DNA of 64,000 nt from Prevotellaceae bacterium UBA4301. GTDB lineage: Bacteria; Bacteroidota; Bacteroidia; Bacteroidales; Bacteroidaceae. The stretch lies in the NCBI GenBank assembly GCA_002395775.1, contig DGUV01000005.1, forward strand, positions 39,289-103,288, written 5' to 3'. Position numbers and translations under genes: made by a program. How positions within the stretch are numbered: the first letter of the stretch is position 1; each line of letters starts with the position of its first letter. Under the pieces are notes generated by a model that was not told the DNA's origin, did no database searches, and saw only the letters and a program-made list of their open reading frames with translations. Positions 51,068-59,816 of this stretch are shown one piece after another.

Positions 51068-53632
51068 ATGAAAATTAAAGCAAGCAACGTCAATCAGGCA
51101 AACTTCCGCTCCATCAGCGTCCGGAGCAATGTCCCCGAGAAACTGAAGAAGATGGAGGAACTGGCCCACAACATGTGGTGGGCATGGAACCACGACGCAC
51201 GCAGTCTGTTCCGCAACATTGACGAGAAACTTTTTGATGAGTGCAACGGCAATCCCGTTCTCATGCTTGAGCGCCTCAGTTATGAGAAGATGAACCAACT
51301 GGTGGAGGACAAGGCGGTCCTGAAGAAGATGGATGATGTTTATGCCCAGTTCCGTGCCTACATGGACGTGAAGCCCGACAAGAAGCGCGCCTCCGTGGCT
51401 TATCTCTGTATGGAATATGGTCTGAATCAGGTGCTCAAGATTTACTCTGGTGGTCTTGGTATTCTGGCTGGCGACTATCTGAAAGAGGCCAGTGACTCCA
51501 ATGTCGATATGGTTGCTGTCGGTTTCCTCTATCGTTATGGTTATTTCACGCAGACCCTCTCGATGGACGGTCAGCAGATTGCCAACTACGAGGCTCAGAA
51601 CTTTGGCAGTCTCCCCATCGAGCAACAGCACAATGAGGACGGCACTCCCATGGTTATCGATGTGCCCTACATGGACTACTACGTTCATGCCTATGTATGG
51701 CGTGTCAATGTAGGTCGCATCAAGCTTTATCTGCTTGATACTGACAATCCATTGAACTCCGACTATGACCGTCCTATCACCCACGCCCTCTATGGCGGTG
51801 ACTGGGAAAATCGTCTGAAGCAGGAGATTCTGCTTGGTATCGGTGGCGTGCTTACACTGAAGAAACTGGGCATCAAGAAGGATGTTTACCATTGCAACGA
51901 GGGTCATGCTGCCTTGTGTAATGTGCAGCGTCTGGTTGACCTCGTCAAGGAGGGTATGACCTTCACCCAGGCTATGGAACTGGTTCGAGCCTCTTCGCTC
52001 TACACAGTTCACACTCCCGTTCCTGCTGGTCACGACTATTTCGACGAAGGCCTCTTCTCGAAATACATGCGTGGCTACGCTGACTTGCTGGGTATCACCT
52101 GGGACGAGTTCATCGGCATGGGTCGCATGAATCCCGATGACCACGGAGAAAAGTTCTGCATGAGCACCTTCGCCTGCAACACCTCGCAGGAGGTCAACGG
52201 CGTAAGCTGGCTCCATGGTGAGGTGTCGAAGAAGATGTTCTCCGGCATCTGGCCTGGCTACTATCCCGAGGAAAGCCATGTGGGCTATGTCACCAACGGC
52301 GTACACTTCCCCACATGGTGTGCCAACGAGTGGCGTAAGCTCTATCGCAAGCACTTTGACGAGAAACATCTTGCGGACCAGTCGAACGAGCGCATATGGG
52401 AAGCCATTTATAATGTCAGCGACGAAGAGATTTGGGACACCCGCATGCAGCTTAAGAACAAACTCACCGACTACATTCGCGAGCAGTTCCGCGACTCTTG
52501 GCTCAAGAACCAGGGTGACCCCTCGCGCGTTGTCTCTCTCATGGAGAAGATTAACCCCAACGCCCTGCTCATCGGTTTCGGACGTCGCTTTGCCACCTAC
52601 AAGCGTGCCCACCTCCTGTTCACCGACCTCGATCGTTTGGCCAAGATAGTCAACAATCCCAACTATCCTGTACAGTTCCTTTACACCGGTAAGGCACACC
52701 CCGCAGACGGTGCCGGTCAGGGACTCATCAAGCGCATCTATGAAATCAGCCAGCGTCCCGAGTTCCTGGGCAAGATTATCTTCCTTGAGAACTACGATAT
52801 GCAGCTGGCTCGTCGCCTTGTTTCAGGCGTAGACATCTGGATGAATACCCCCACACGTCCCCTCGAGGCCAGCGGTACCAGTGGCGAGAAGGCCTTGATG
52901 AATGGTGTTGTCAACCTCTCTGTGCTTGACGGCTGGTGGCTCGAAGGCTATCGCGAAGGTGCCGGATGGGCACTCACAGAGAAGCGCACCTATCAGAACC
53001 AGGCCTATCAGGATCAGCTCGATGCAGCTACAATCTACTCGCTGCTCGAGAATGAAATCATGCCTCTCTACTATGCCCGCAACAAGAAGGGCTATTCCAC
53101 GGGCTGGATTCAGGTTATCAAGAATTCTATCGCTCGCATTGCGCCTCACTACACTATGAAGCGCCAGCTTGATGACTACTACTCGAAGTTCTACAACAAA
53201 CTGCGCGATCGCTCCAACCTCCTTCGCAAGGATGGTTGTCAGTTGGCCAAGGAGATTGCAGCTTGGAAGGAGAGCGTTGCCGAGCGTTGGGACCAAATTC
53301 GCGTTGTGAGTGCCGACAAGCCTGAAGCTCTCATTCAGGGTCTGCCAATGGCAGGTCAGAAGTACAACATTCGTATTGTCATAGACGAAGCTGGACTTGA
53401 GGACGCCATCGGACTTGAACTCGTCACCCTCAGCACCGACAAGGACGGCGTTGACCACATCTACAGCGTCGAGCCTTTCAAGGTCACTGGCCATCAGGGC
53501 AATGAGTACACCTTCGAGCTCCAGCATATGCTCAACAATGCTGGCTCCTTCAAGGTAGGTTATCGTATGTTCCCCAAGAACGACCTCTTGCCCCACCGTC
53601 AGGACTTCTGCTACGTCCGCTGGATCTACTAA
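51068..53632 (+). CDS. glgP: Alpha-glucan (glycogen) phosphorylase
   Basis: An 854-residue GT35 enzyme. It has LAHNMWWAWNHDARSLF near the N-terminus, CMEYGLNQVLKIYSGGLGIL, the YHCNEGHAAL segment, VHTPVPAGHDYF, GYVTNGVHFPTW, LLIGFGRRFATYKRAHL and the PLP-site region EASGTSGEKALMNG with its Lys. The N-terminal domain called DUF3417 is consistent with the short 'archaeal-like' form of this family. It releases glucose-1-phosphate from glycogen with phosphate. A strong terminator follows at 53667. Confidence 0.93.
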   Translation: MKIKASNVNQANFRSISVRSNVPEKLKKMEELAHNMWWAWNHDARSLFRNIDEKLFDECNGNPVLMLERLSYEKMNQLVEDKAVLKKMDDVYAQFRAYMDVKPDKKRASVAYLCMEYGLNQVLKIYSGGLGILAGDYLKEASDSNVDMVAVGFLYRYGYFTQTLSMDGQQIANYEAQNFGSLPIEQQHNEDGTPMVIDVPYMDYYVHAYVWRVNVGRIKLYLLDTDNPLNSDYDRPITHALYGGDWENRLKQEILLGIGGVLTLKKLGIKKDVYHCNEGHAALCNVQRLVDLVKEGMTFTQAMELVRASSLYTVHTPVPAGHDYFDEGLFSKYMRGYADLLGITWDEFIGMGRMNPDDHGEKFCMSTFACNTSQEVNGVSWLHGEVSKKMFSGIWPGYYPEESHVGYVTNGVHFPTWCANEWRKLYRKHFDEKHLADQSNERIWEAIYNVSDEEIWDTRMQLKNKLTDYIREQFRDSWLKNQGDPSRVVSLMEKINPNALLIGFGRRFATYKRAHLLFTDLDRLAKIVNNPNYPVQFLYTGKAHPADGAGQGLIKRIYEISQRPEFLGKIIFLENYDMQLARRLVSGVDIWMNTPTRPLEASGTSGEKALMNGVVNLSVLDGWWLEGYREGAGWALTEKRTYQNQAYQDQLDAATIYSLLENEIMPLYYARNKKGYSTGWIQVIKNSIARIAPHYTMKRQLDDYYSKFYNKLRDRSNLLRKDGCQLAKEIAAWKESVAERWDQIRVVSADKPEALIQGLPMAGQKYNIRIVIDEAGLEDAIGLELVTLSTDKDGVDHIYSVEPFKVTGHQGNEYTFELQHMLNNAGSFKVGYRMFPKNDLLPHRQDFCYVRWIY

Positions 53633-53666
53633 GTCCCCTGCGTAGCCCCAAGAGACGGCCACAGTT

Positions 53667-53712
53667 AAGCGCCGCTGCACTCTCTCTCATGAGTGTTGCG
53701 GCGCTTTTCTTG
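53667..53712 (+). terminator. Intrinsic terminator after the glucan phosphorylase gene
   Basis: AAGCGCCGC and CACTC pair with GAGTG and GCGGCGCTT around a short loop (two stacked helices separated by small mismatches), followed by TTTCTT. Confidence 0.85.
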
Positions 53713-53772
53713 AATATCCTTTTGAGGCGATATGGCATGAGGTCTATGACTTTGCTTTTTTAGGAGCTATCG

Positions 53773-53804
53773 TTTGTTTGTATCGGAAAAAGGTCTTAAC
53801 TTTG
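53773..53804 (+). promoter_or_regulatory. Promoter of the accessory block at 53.9-57.1 kb
   Basis: Exact consensus: TTTG at 53773-53776, 20-base spacer, TAACTTTG at 53797-53804. The first gene starts about 78 bases later, leaving an untranslated leader of about 70 bases in which I see no obvious structure. Confidence 0.78.
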
Positions 53805-53882
53805 TGCAATTAAATTACAGCTGAATAAAGATAAGAATTATAAGATTCCGCACAAGAATATAATGCTAAGGTTAGAGACATA

Positions 53883-54638
53883 ATGGAGCTGACATACATA
53901 TACCATAGTGGTTTCGCTCTCGAAACAGAACAGGTTATCCTAGTATTCGATTTCTGGATGGATCCTGCTCATGTCATGGAGTATGTTCTTCAGACTCCCA
54001 AGCCTCTCTATGTATTATCAAGTCACTTTCATGAAGACCACTTCACAAGAGAAATCTTTGAGTGGAAGAAGCTAAGGCCCAATATTACATACATCCTGAG
54101 CAAGGATATACTCCGTCATAGAAGGGCGGCAAAGGGTGAAGCCGACGCGTGGTTAGCCAAAGGATCATCATGGATGGATGAAAGAATATCTGTCAGAGCA
54201 TTGGGTAGCACGGATAGCGGGGTTTCTTGGATAGTCGAGACCGAAGGCAAACGCATCTTCCATGCCGGAGACCTGAGCAACTGGTATGCGAGATTTCTGC
54301 CAGAAGCAGTACCAGGACAAACCATCTATAGCGAGGAGTTTGGAGAGTATATTGACCCGATTGCCCACGAAAAGCGTTTCTTGGGAGAGTTGAAGGATAT
54401 TCGAAAGGTTACAGACAGCTTTGACCTTGTGATGTTTCCCGTAGATGCTCGTATAGGCAACGGTTACACACTTGGTGGCCGCCAGTTTATCGAGCGCTTT
54501 AAGGTGGGCCTGTTCGTACCGATGCACTTCGTGGCCAGCGGATTTGCATCTGCATGGCGCATGAAGGAGTTTACAGATGGAAAGAATATTCCCTTTTGGG
54601 AGATTGCAAAAGAGGGAGAAACAATAGAACTAAAATGA
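53883..54638 (+). CDS. Metallo-beta-lactamase-fold hydrolase
   Basis: A 251-residue protein of the MBL superfamily. The metal motif is SSHFHEDHF (HxHxDH with one position altered to HFHEDH), then HAGDLSN supplies a further His-Asp ligand set, and the C-terminal PMHFVAS a third His. The family is very broad, including ribonucleases, lactonases and UlaG-like enzymes, so no substrate is assigned. It is the first gene of a lower-GC block and overlaps the next gene by 4 bases. Confidence 0.82.
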   Translation: MELTYIYHSGFALETEQVILVFDFWMDPAHVMEYVLQTPKPLYVLSSHFHEDHFTREIFEWKKLRPNITYILSKDILRHRRAAKGEADAWLAKGSSWMDERISVRALGSTDSGVSWIVETEGKRIFHAGDLSNWYARFLPEAVPGQTIYSEEFGEYIDPIAHEKRFLGELKDIRKVTDSFDLVMFPVDARIGNGYTLGGRQFIERFKVGLFVPMHFVASGFASAWRMKEFTDGKNIPFWEIAKEGETIELK

Positions 54639-54976
54639 ATATAGAGGACTATCGTGAATATTGTCTTTCGTTGGGCGATGATGTGGAAGAAAAATTGCCC
54701 TTTACGGCCTTCAAGTATGCCGGAGGGGTATTGGTGTTCTACGTTTGTGGACACATGTTTTCGTTCTTCGATTGTGATGACTTTGGCATAATCACGCTCA
54801 AATGTCAGCCGGACCGTATCGAAGAACTGAAAGCACAGTATGCTTGTGTAGGCAAACCATTTAATTTGTCGCCAAAGTATTGGATTGGTGTCGATGCGAA
54901 AACAGCTCAGGACCATCTCCTTCAGGCATTGACACGAAATTCATACGAGATTGTAAAAGCTAAATACAAGAAATAG
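54635..54976 (+). CDS. MmcQ/YjbR-family protein
   Basis: A 113-residue protein from the ATG at 54635, which overlaps the previous stop (ATGA); earlier in-frame codons lie within the previous gene. The family pattern is present: NIEDYREYCLSLGDDVEEKL, then ITLKCQPDRIEELKAQY and SPKYWIGVDA. The fold is CyaY-like and DNA binding has been proposed for relatives. No clear function in this block; the next gene begins 5 bases later. Confidence 0.82.
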   Translation: MNIEDYREYCLSLGDDVEEKLPFTAFKYAGGVLVFYVCGHMFSFFDCDDFGIITLKCQPDRIEELKAQYACVGKPFNLSPKYWIGVDAKTAQDHLLQALTRNSYEIVKAKYKK

Positions 54977-54981
54977 GCAAT

Positions 54982-55701
54982 ATGACATTACAAGAAGCCA
55001 TTGAAGCCCGGCATAGTGTAAGAGCATACAAAGACCAGCAGTTGGCAGAGGATGTGGCCAAACGGTTGGAGAAAGAGATTGTTGAGGTCAACCAAACGGG
55101 TAAACTTCATATCCAGTTGATTCAGAACGAGCCAAGGGCTTTTCAGGGAACGCTGGCCAAGTACGGTAGGTTCCGAAATGTCAATAACTATCTGGTCATG
55201 GCAGGAAAGAAAACTGATGACCTTGACGAGCGCATCGGCTACTACGGTGAGCATCTGGTGTTGCTGGCTCAGACACTTGGTTTGAACACCTGTTGGGTAG
55301 GACTCACCTACAAGAAGATTCCCGACACGTATGTGCTTGAAGAGGGCGAGGTTATCAAGGCGTATATTGCCATCGGTTATGGTGAGACGCAAGGTACAAG
55401 CCATAAGATTAAGACCATTGAGCAGGTGAGCCGCTCGGCCGTAAGGACGCTTAGCTCGTCCAAGAACGCTGACTACATCGTTCCGTTGTGGTTTAAGAAG
55501 GGTGTTGAAGCAGCCCTGCTTGGCCCGACTGCCGTCAACCAGCAGAAGTTTTCTTTCGAATATCTTGGAATGAAAGATGGCCACCATCTAGTGCGAGCCA
55601 AGAAAGGATTCTCCATGATTGGTTACACTCAGATGGATTTAGGCATTGCTAAATATCATTTTGAGATTGGTGCTGGAAAGGACAACTTTGAGTGGCTATA
55701 A
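54982..55701 (+). CDS. Nitroreductase-family flavoprotein (TM1586-like)
   Basis: A 239-residue protein with the nitroreductase N-terminus TLQEAIEARHSVRAYKDQQL, whose Arg/Ser contact FMN, a middle helix GEHLVLLAQTLGLNTCWVGL, and a repeat-like second half, as in the tandem TM1586 subfamily. Such enzymes reduce nitro compounds, quinones or flavins using NAD(P)H. The physiological substrate is unknown. It follows the YjbR-like gene by 5 bases. Confidence 0.82.
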   Translation: MTLQEAIEARHSVRAYKDQQLAEDVAKRLEKEIVEVNQTGKLHIQLIQNEPRAFQGTLAKYGRFRNVNNYLVMAGKKTDDLDERIGYYGEHLVLLAQTLGLNTCWVGLTYKKIPDTYVLEEGEVIKAYIAIGYGETQGTSHKIKTIEQVSRSAVRTLSSSKNADYIVPLWFKKGVEAALLGPTAVNQQKFSFEYLGMKDGHHLVRAKKGFSMIGYTQMDLGIAKYHFEIGAGKDNFEWL

Positions 55702-55731
55702 AAAGTATGCCAAACAGATATATCGGAAATT

Positions 55732-56175
55732 ATGGAAGATATCAGAATATATCATTCAATTTGGAAAAACATAGCTTTGATGGCTGTATGTTTTGTGTTT
55801 GTTGCAATGGGAATTTTCATGCTTCTGCATGGAGAACAATCATTCATTGTATGGGCTTGCATCTTATTCTTTGGCGGAGGTGGACTTTTCGTATTATTTC
55901 TCATACTGAAAGAAAGAATAACCCACACACCATATTATATGATTACGGACGATGGCATCATCATGAACAGTGGTTTAAAGACTTATGAAGTTCACTTTGC
56001 TGATGTAGAATGCTTCTATCTCACGAAAGTGGGAGCAGCCAGGGGAAAGACAACGTTGATTGGCATACAATACAAAGAAAGCATAGAGTTTCTCCCCGCA
56101 GATGGTCTGACGATTAAGCCGAAGGACTTGTGCGAAATTTTGAATGAGAGAGTAAAAAAATCACGAAATATCTGA
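55732..56175 (+). CDS. Two-helix membrane protein, STM3941-like
   Basis: A 147-residue protein. Two membrane helices at about 13-32 and 38-60, separated by a very short loop, precede a soluble PH-like beta domain (YYMITDDGIIMNSGLKTYEV, CFYLTKVGAARGKTTLIGIQ). The layout fits the STM3941 family, whose function is unknown. It lies 30 bases after the nitroreductase gene and is the fourth gene of the block. Confidence 0.65.
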   Translation: MEDIRIYHSIWKNIALMAVCFVFVAMGIFMLLHGEQSFIVWACILFFGGGGLFVLFLILKERITHTPYYMITDDGIIMNSGLKTYEVHFADVECFYLTKVGAARGKTTLIGIQYKESIEFLPADGLTIKPKDLCEILNERVKKSRNI

Positions 56176-56224
56176 TAGCAGGGAAAATTTAGAAGAAATA
56201 GTTAAGATAATGTATTTACAGGTT

Positions 56225-56260
56225 AACCTCTGTCTGTCAGTAAATTCCAATTTAGAGGTT
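56225..56260. other. Inverted repeat before the DUF1294 gene
   Basis: AACCTCT (56225-56231) pairs with AGAGGTT (56254-56260); inside, TAAATT faces AATTTA. It lies in the 125-base gap between the fourth and fifth genes of the block, about 40 bases before the next ATG. No T-tract follows, so its role is unclear. Confidence 0.4.
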
Positions 56261-56300
56261 GCATTAGTATGAACAAGAATGCATAAAGAAAAAGCGTACA

Positions 56301-56885
56301 ATGTCAAACAATCAACTCATAATCATCTATCTCATAGCCATCAATGTGGCTACATTCCTTACTTATGGCATTGACAAATGGAAAGCAAAGAAATCGCTTT
56401 GGCGCGTCCGAGAAATGTCCTTATTGGGTTTGGCCGTACTTGGTGGTAGCGTTGGGGCTTGGCTGGGTATGAAAGTGTGGCACCATAAGACGGAGCACAG
56501 AAAATTCAAATATGGCATTCCGTTGATATTAGTAGCTCAGATTGTAATATTTCTCTTGACCTCATGCAAAAGCAAACAAGCGGTAGAACTATTGTCATCC
56601 ATTCAAGAACATCAGACAGAACAAGAGCATTCGCCCAATGTGTTCCTCGTGATGTACGATGCTGAAGTAGGGAAAGAGCCATTACTAATGGCTATCAAAG
56701 CATATAAGTGTGAGGTCATCTATGCTTACAATATCATCAACGGGATGGCCTTGAAGAAACCTGAAGGTAGGACGCTTGAAGAGTCGATGCGATACTTCAA
56801 GAAAGTAAAGGGAGTCTTGACGGTAGAATACGACCGCATCAATCATCTGGTCGAACCCGTAAAGCCCAAGCTAGAGACAAGATGA
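56301..56885 (+). CDS. DUF1294 membrane protein fused to an extra C-terminal domain
   Basis: A 194-residue protein. Residues 1-90 are a DUF1294 domain: helix LIIIYLIAINVATFLTYGID, the core KSLWRVREMSLLGLAVLGGS with GAWLGMKVWHHKT, and a helix at about 74-91. DUF1294 proteins are usually about 90 residues. Here the chain goes straight on through IFLLTSCKSKQ, which looks like a lipobox, into a soluble part (about 112-190) with the alpha-beta pattern of inhibitor I9 or ferredoxin-like folds. This may be a fusion of two genes; no frameshift is needed to explain it. Confidence 0.7.
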   Translation: MSNNQLIIIYLIAINVATFLTYGIDKWKAKKSLWRVREMSLLGLAVLGGSVGAWLGMKVWHHKTEHRKFKYGIPLILVAQIVIFLLTSCKSKQAVELLSSIQEHQTEQEHSPNVFLVMYDAEVGKEPLLMAIKAYKCEVIYAYNIINGMALKKPEGRTLEESMRYFKKVKGVLTVEYDRINHLVEPVKPKLETR

Positions 56886-57145
56886 AGGCATTCGATAATA
56901 TCAAACAATGGCTGCTGGGTCTTTCGTTCCGCACGGGAGTCATCGTATTGTTGTGCTGCATTCCCTTTTATGTATTGTCCTTTGCCCAGATGCTGCTACC
57001 CATCAGTGTTGCTGCCAAGGGCGTTCTGTGGACTATTTTTTTCGGCTTGGCTAAGACTTGCCAGTATGGAGGGCTGACCATCCTCGGCGTGGAGGGCTAC
57101 GGGCGGATAAAGAATTGGATAAAACGAAAGAAAATAGAGATATAA
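56882..57145 (+). CDS. Small membrane protein, last gene of the accessory block
   Basis: An 87-residue protein overlapping the DUF1294 gene by 4 bases (ATGA). Two hydrophobic segments at about 18-40 and 44-65 predict membrane helices; the C-terminus is basic (GRIKNWIKRKKIEI). I do not recognise a family. The 4-base overlap supports expression with the fusion upstream, and it faces the convergent mnmE gene 15 bases away. Confidence 0.6.
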   Translation: MKAFDNIKQWLLGLSFRTGVIVLLCCIPFYVLSFAQMLLPISVAAKGVLWTIFFGLAKTCQYGGLTILGVEGYGRIKNWIKRKKIEI

Positions 57146-57160
57146 TATAAAGCTTGCTAT

Positions 57161-58507
57161 TTACTTTCCCACGCAAAAGTGCTGAAATATATTATTGAGA
57201 GTCTCCTGAGTGGAAATGGTGCCTCCTGTGATTTCACCTATGATGTCGATGACTTGACGGAGATCTTCGGCAAGGAGGTCGCCTGTGAGGTTGAGTCGGA
57301 GACCATCAAGGACGCGCTGGATGCTAGCATGAGCCCGAAGGAGAATGTCGTAGTGGCGAGCGTTGTTTACGATGATTTCATTGTTAGTGAGACCAAGACG
57401 CTGGGCAGCCTGGAAGATATGTTTTTTTAGGTTGTCGATGCCTGTGCCCTGTTTCGCGCTAATGAGAGTTAGCGGCAAGAAATAGGGGACAAAGATTTTC
57501 ATATCTACAAGGTCGGCTTTATTGTGGACGCAAATGCGTTCTTTGCCTTTGGTTAATTCTTTGATGCGTTCGATCTCTTCATTTGTTGGTGGTGCATCTA
57601 AGAGCCAGATAACGATGAGTGCTTCTTTTATTTTCTGATAAGTTCGGTCGATGCCAATTTTCTCGACCTTGTCGGCGGTTTGGCGTATGCCGGCGGTGTC
57701 GATGAAGCGAAACTGCAGGCCTTCTATTTCCATCGTGTCTTCTATGGTGTCGCGTGTGGTGCCATGGATATCGGAAACGATGGCACGGTCGTCGCCGATG
57801 AGCTGGTTGAGCAGTGTGGATTTGCCCACATTGGTTTTTCCGATGATGGCTACGGGGATACCATGCTTCAGGGCTTGCCCTGCCTCAAAAGATTTTGCCA
57901 GTTGCTGGATGCGTGCGTCTATGTTTTGAGTCAGTTCTAATAGTTGGGCGCGATTTGCGAACTCCAGATCTTCATGGTCGGAGAAGTCGAGTTCGAGTTC
58001 AATCAAGGAGGTTAGTTTGAGGAGTTGTTCACGTAGTTTTTTTAGTTCAGACGAGAAATGTCCGCGCATCTGACTCATGGCAATTTTGTGTGTGACCTTG
58101 TTCATTGATGCGATGAGATCGGCCACAGCTTCGGCCTGGCTTAAGTCCATTTTCCCGTTGAGAAAAGCTCTTTGAGTGTATTCGCCTGGATTAGCCATTC
58201 GACAACCATGTTCGACAAGGAGGGACAGTATTTTGTTTAATATATATCGTGAACCGTGGCATGAGACTTCGGCACTGTCCTCTCCTGTGTAGGAATGAGG
58301 AGAACGAAAAATACTGACCATGCATTCATCGATGATTTCGGAGTCGTCCTTGATGTGGCCATAGTGTATGGTGTTTGGGGGGAGGGTAGTCAGGTCTTTT
58401 GTGAATACTTGGGACAGAATCTCAAGCGACATGGAACCTGAGAGCCTGATTATTCCGAGTGCCCCACCAGATTGGGTAGCTATTGCGCAGATGGTGTCGG
58501 AGGACAT
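57161..58507 (-). CDS. mnmE: tRNA modification GTPase MnmE
   Basis: A 448-residue protein with the N-terminal folate-binding domain (IRLSGSMSLEIL; VEHGCRMANPGEYTQRAFLN), a helical region, and an inserted GTPase domain: G1 GKTNVGKST, G2 HGTTRDTIED, G3 DTAGIRQT, G4 NKAD. The C-terminus is CVGK, the family's catalytic C-(I/L/V)-GK. With MnmG it modifies U34 of certain tRNAs. It is the last gene of the minus-strand series that begins with the Nfn-like gene. Confidence 0.96.
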   Translation of the reverse strand: MSSDTICAIATQSGGALGIIRLSGSMSLEILSQVFTKDLTTLPPNTIHYGHIKDDSEIIDECMVSIFRSPHSYTGEDSAEVSCHGSRYILNKILSLLVEHGCRMANPGEYTQRAFLNGKMDLSQAEAVADLIASMNKVTHKIAMSQMRGHFSSELKKLREQLLKLTSLIELELDFSDHEDLEFANRAQLLELTQNIDARIQQLAKSFEAGQALKHGIPVAIIGKTNVGKSTLLNQLIGDDRAIVSDIHGTTRDTIEDTMEIEGLQFRFIDTAGIRQTADKVEKIGIDRTYQKIKEALIVIWLLDAPPTNEEIERIKELTKGKERICVHNKADLVDMKIFVPYFLPLTLISAKQGTGIDNLKKHIFQAAQRLGLTNNEIIVNNARHYDILLRAHASIQRVLDGLRLNLTGDLLAEDLRQVIDIIGEITGGTISTQETLNNIFQHFCVGK

Positions 58508-58549
58508 TGATGAGACTAAATTTTAGGGATAGGGGATTTATTAGTCGCA

Positions 58550-58918
58550 CTATTTCATGAAGACAAAGTACACTGCCGCAATGATGCAGATGAAGGCAGC
58601 AAAGTGGTTCCAGTGAAGCGATTCATTTTGGAACATCATGTGGGCGATGATGGCAAAGACGAGTAGTGAGATGCACTCCTGAAGCACCTTGAGCTGCACC
58701 AACGAGAACGGGCCTCCGTTTCCGGCAAAGCCTATGCGGTTGGCCGGCACTTGACAGCAGTATTCGAAAAAGGCGATAAACCACGAGAATACGATGACTC
58801 CGATAAGCGGCCAGTTGGACGAGGTGCCATTTTGTTGGAGCTTGAGATGGCCGTACCAGGCAAAGGTCATGAAGACATTGCTCAGCACGAGCAGGAGGAA
58901 AGTGTATAACGCGTTCAT
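58550..58918 (-). CDS. DMT-superfamily small membrane protein (DUF486 type)
   Basis: A 122-residue protein with four membrane helices at about 3-21, 33-50, 75-95 and 102-120, and WYGHLKL, FEYCCQVPANRIG and the C-terminal SLHWNHFAAFICIIAAVYFV characteristic of the DUF486/DMT proteins. Transport function is assumed for the superfamily but not shown for this class. It lies between nucleoside phosphorylase (9 bases) and mnmE (42 bases). Confidence 0.82.
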   Translation of the reverse strand: MNALYTFLLLVLSNVFMTFAWYGHLKLQQNGTSSNWPLIGVIVFSWFIAFFEYCCQVPANRIGFAGNGGPFSLVQLKVLQECISLLVFAIIAHMMFQNESLHWNHFAAFICIIAAVYFVFMK

Positions 58919-58927
58919 GAGTGTGAG

Positions 58928-59797
58928 TCAAATACGGTCGAGTACAAGGCGGATGAGTGTGTCGATGGAGTTCTTGTATTCGGTGTTCATCTCCTGAGCA
59001 TAACGGTTGGCTATGACCATGCAGCAGGTCATGGCCCGATGGCCCAATAGTGAAGCCAGGCCTGCAAGTGCTGACGATTCCATCTCAAAGTTGCACACTT
59101 TCATTCCGTCGTACTCAAATGACTCGATTTTCTCATTCTGATCGGGGTCGGCGATTTCGGCTCTGAGTCTGCGGCCCTGTGGGCCGTAGAATCCTCCACA
59201 AGCCACTGTGTAGCCGCGCACCATATCGTTGGCTGCAATTTGGTTGATGAGTCCTTTGTCGGCTACAGCCACATAGGGTGCTCCCTTGACGGGATTCCAC
59301 CTCATGTGTTCGCAGAAGGCTTTCTCGAGTTCCAGGTCGCAAACCTCGTTGCGTCCGGCATAGTAGTTGAGCAGTCCGTCGAACCCGATGCTCTTGACAC
59401 TTGCCACGAAACACCCCGTGGGTGTGAAAGGCTGCAGACCGCCGCAGGTGCCGATGCGCACGCAGGTGAGTGTCCGATGCTCGGGCTTCTCAGTCCGTGT
59501 CATGTAGTCGATGTTGGCCAGAGTGTCGAGTTCGTTCATGACGATATCTATGTTGTCGCAGCCGATGCCGTGGCTTTGTGCAGTGATGCGTTTGCCCATG
59601 TAGGTGCCTGTAATGGTGTGGAACTCGCGGCTGCTGACTTCAAACTCGATGGAGTCAAAGTGCTTGGCAACCGTGTTCACGCGTGCTGGGTCGCCTACGA
59701 GTATAACCTTGTCGGCCAGGTGCTCTGGCTTGAGATGCAGATGGAAGCACGAACCATCAGCATTGATAATGAGCTCGGATTCTGCAAATCTTTTCAT
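58928..59797 (-). CDS. Nucleoside phosphorylase (uridine phosphorylase-like)
   Basis: A 289-residue enzyme of the PNP/UDP family. Seen are VILVGDPARVNTVAKHF (phosphate loop), MGKRITAQSHGIGCDNID, LTCVRIGTCGGLQP and the C-terminal CNFEMESSALAGLASLLGH with the conserved Met-Glu pair that binds ribose. It splits nucleosides with phosphate; uridine seems the closest type but purine nucleosides are possible. A good Shine-Dalgarno-like AGGAGA precedes the ATG, unusual for this genome. It begins 19 bases after the PD40 gene. Confidence 0.87.
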   Translation of the reverse strand: MKRFAESELIINADGSCFHLHLKPEHLADKVILVGDPARVNTVAKHFDSIEFEVSSREFHTITGTYMGKRITAQSHGIGCDNIDIVMNELDTLANIDYMTRTEKPEHRTLTCVRIGTCGGLQPFTPTGCFVASVKSIGFDGLLNYYAGRNEVCDLELEKAFCEHMRWNPVKGAPYVAVADKGLINQIAANDMVRGYTVACGGFYGPQGRRLRAEIADPDQNEKIESFEYDGMKVCNFEMESSALAGLASLLGHRAMTCCMVIANRYAQEMNTEYKNSIDTLIRLVLDRI

Positions 59798-59816
59798 GGT
59801 AAGTTCTCCTTTCTTT

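Noticed and set aside
51053..52699. A 548-codon minus-strand frame opposite the glucan phosphorylase gene
   Set aside because: The plus-strand protein is clearly conserved; the opposite frame is a codon-bias artefact.
53883..57145. A defence island or mobile element
   Set aside because: Base composition differs, but no integrase, transposase, toxin-antitoxin or known defence domain is present, so only possible horizontal transfer is reported.
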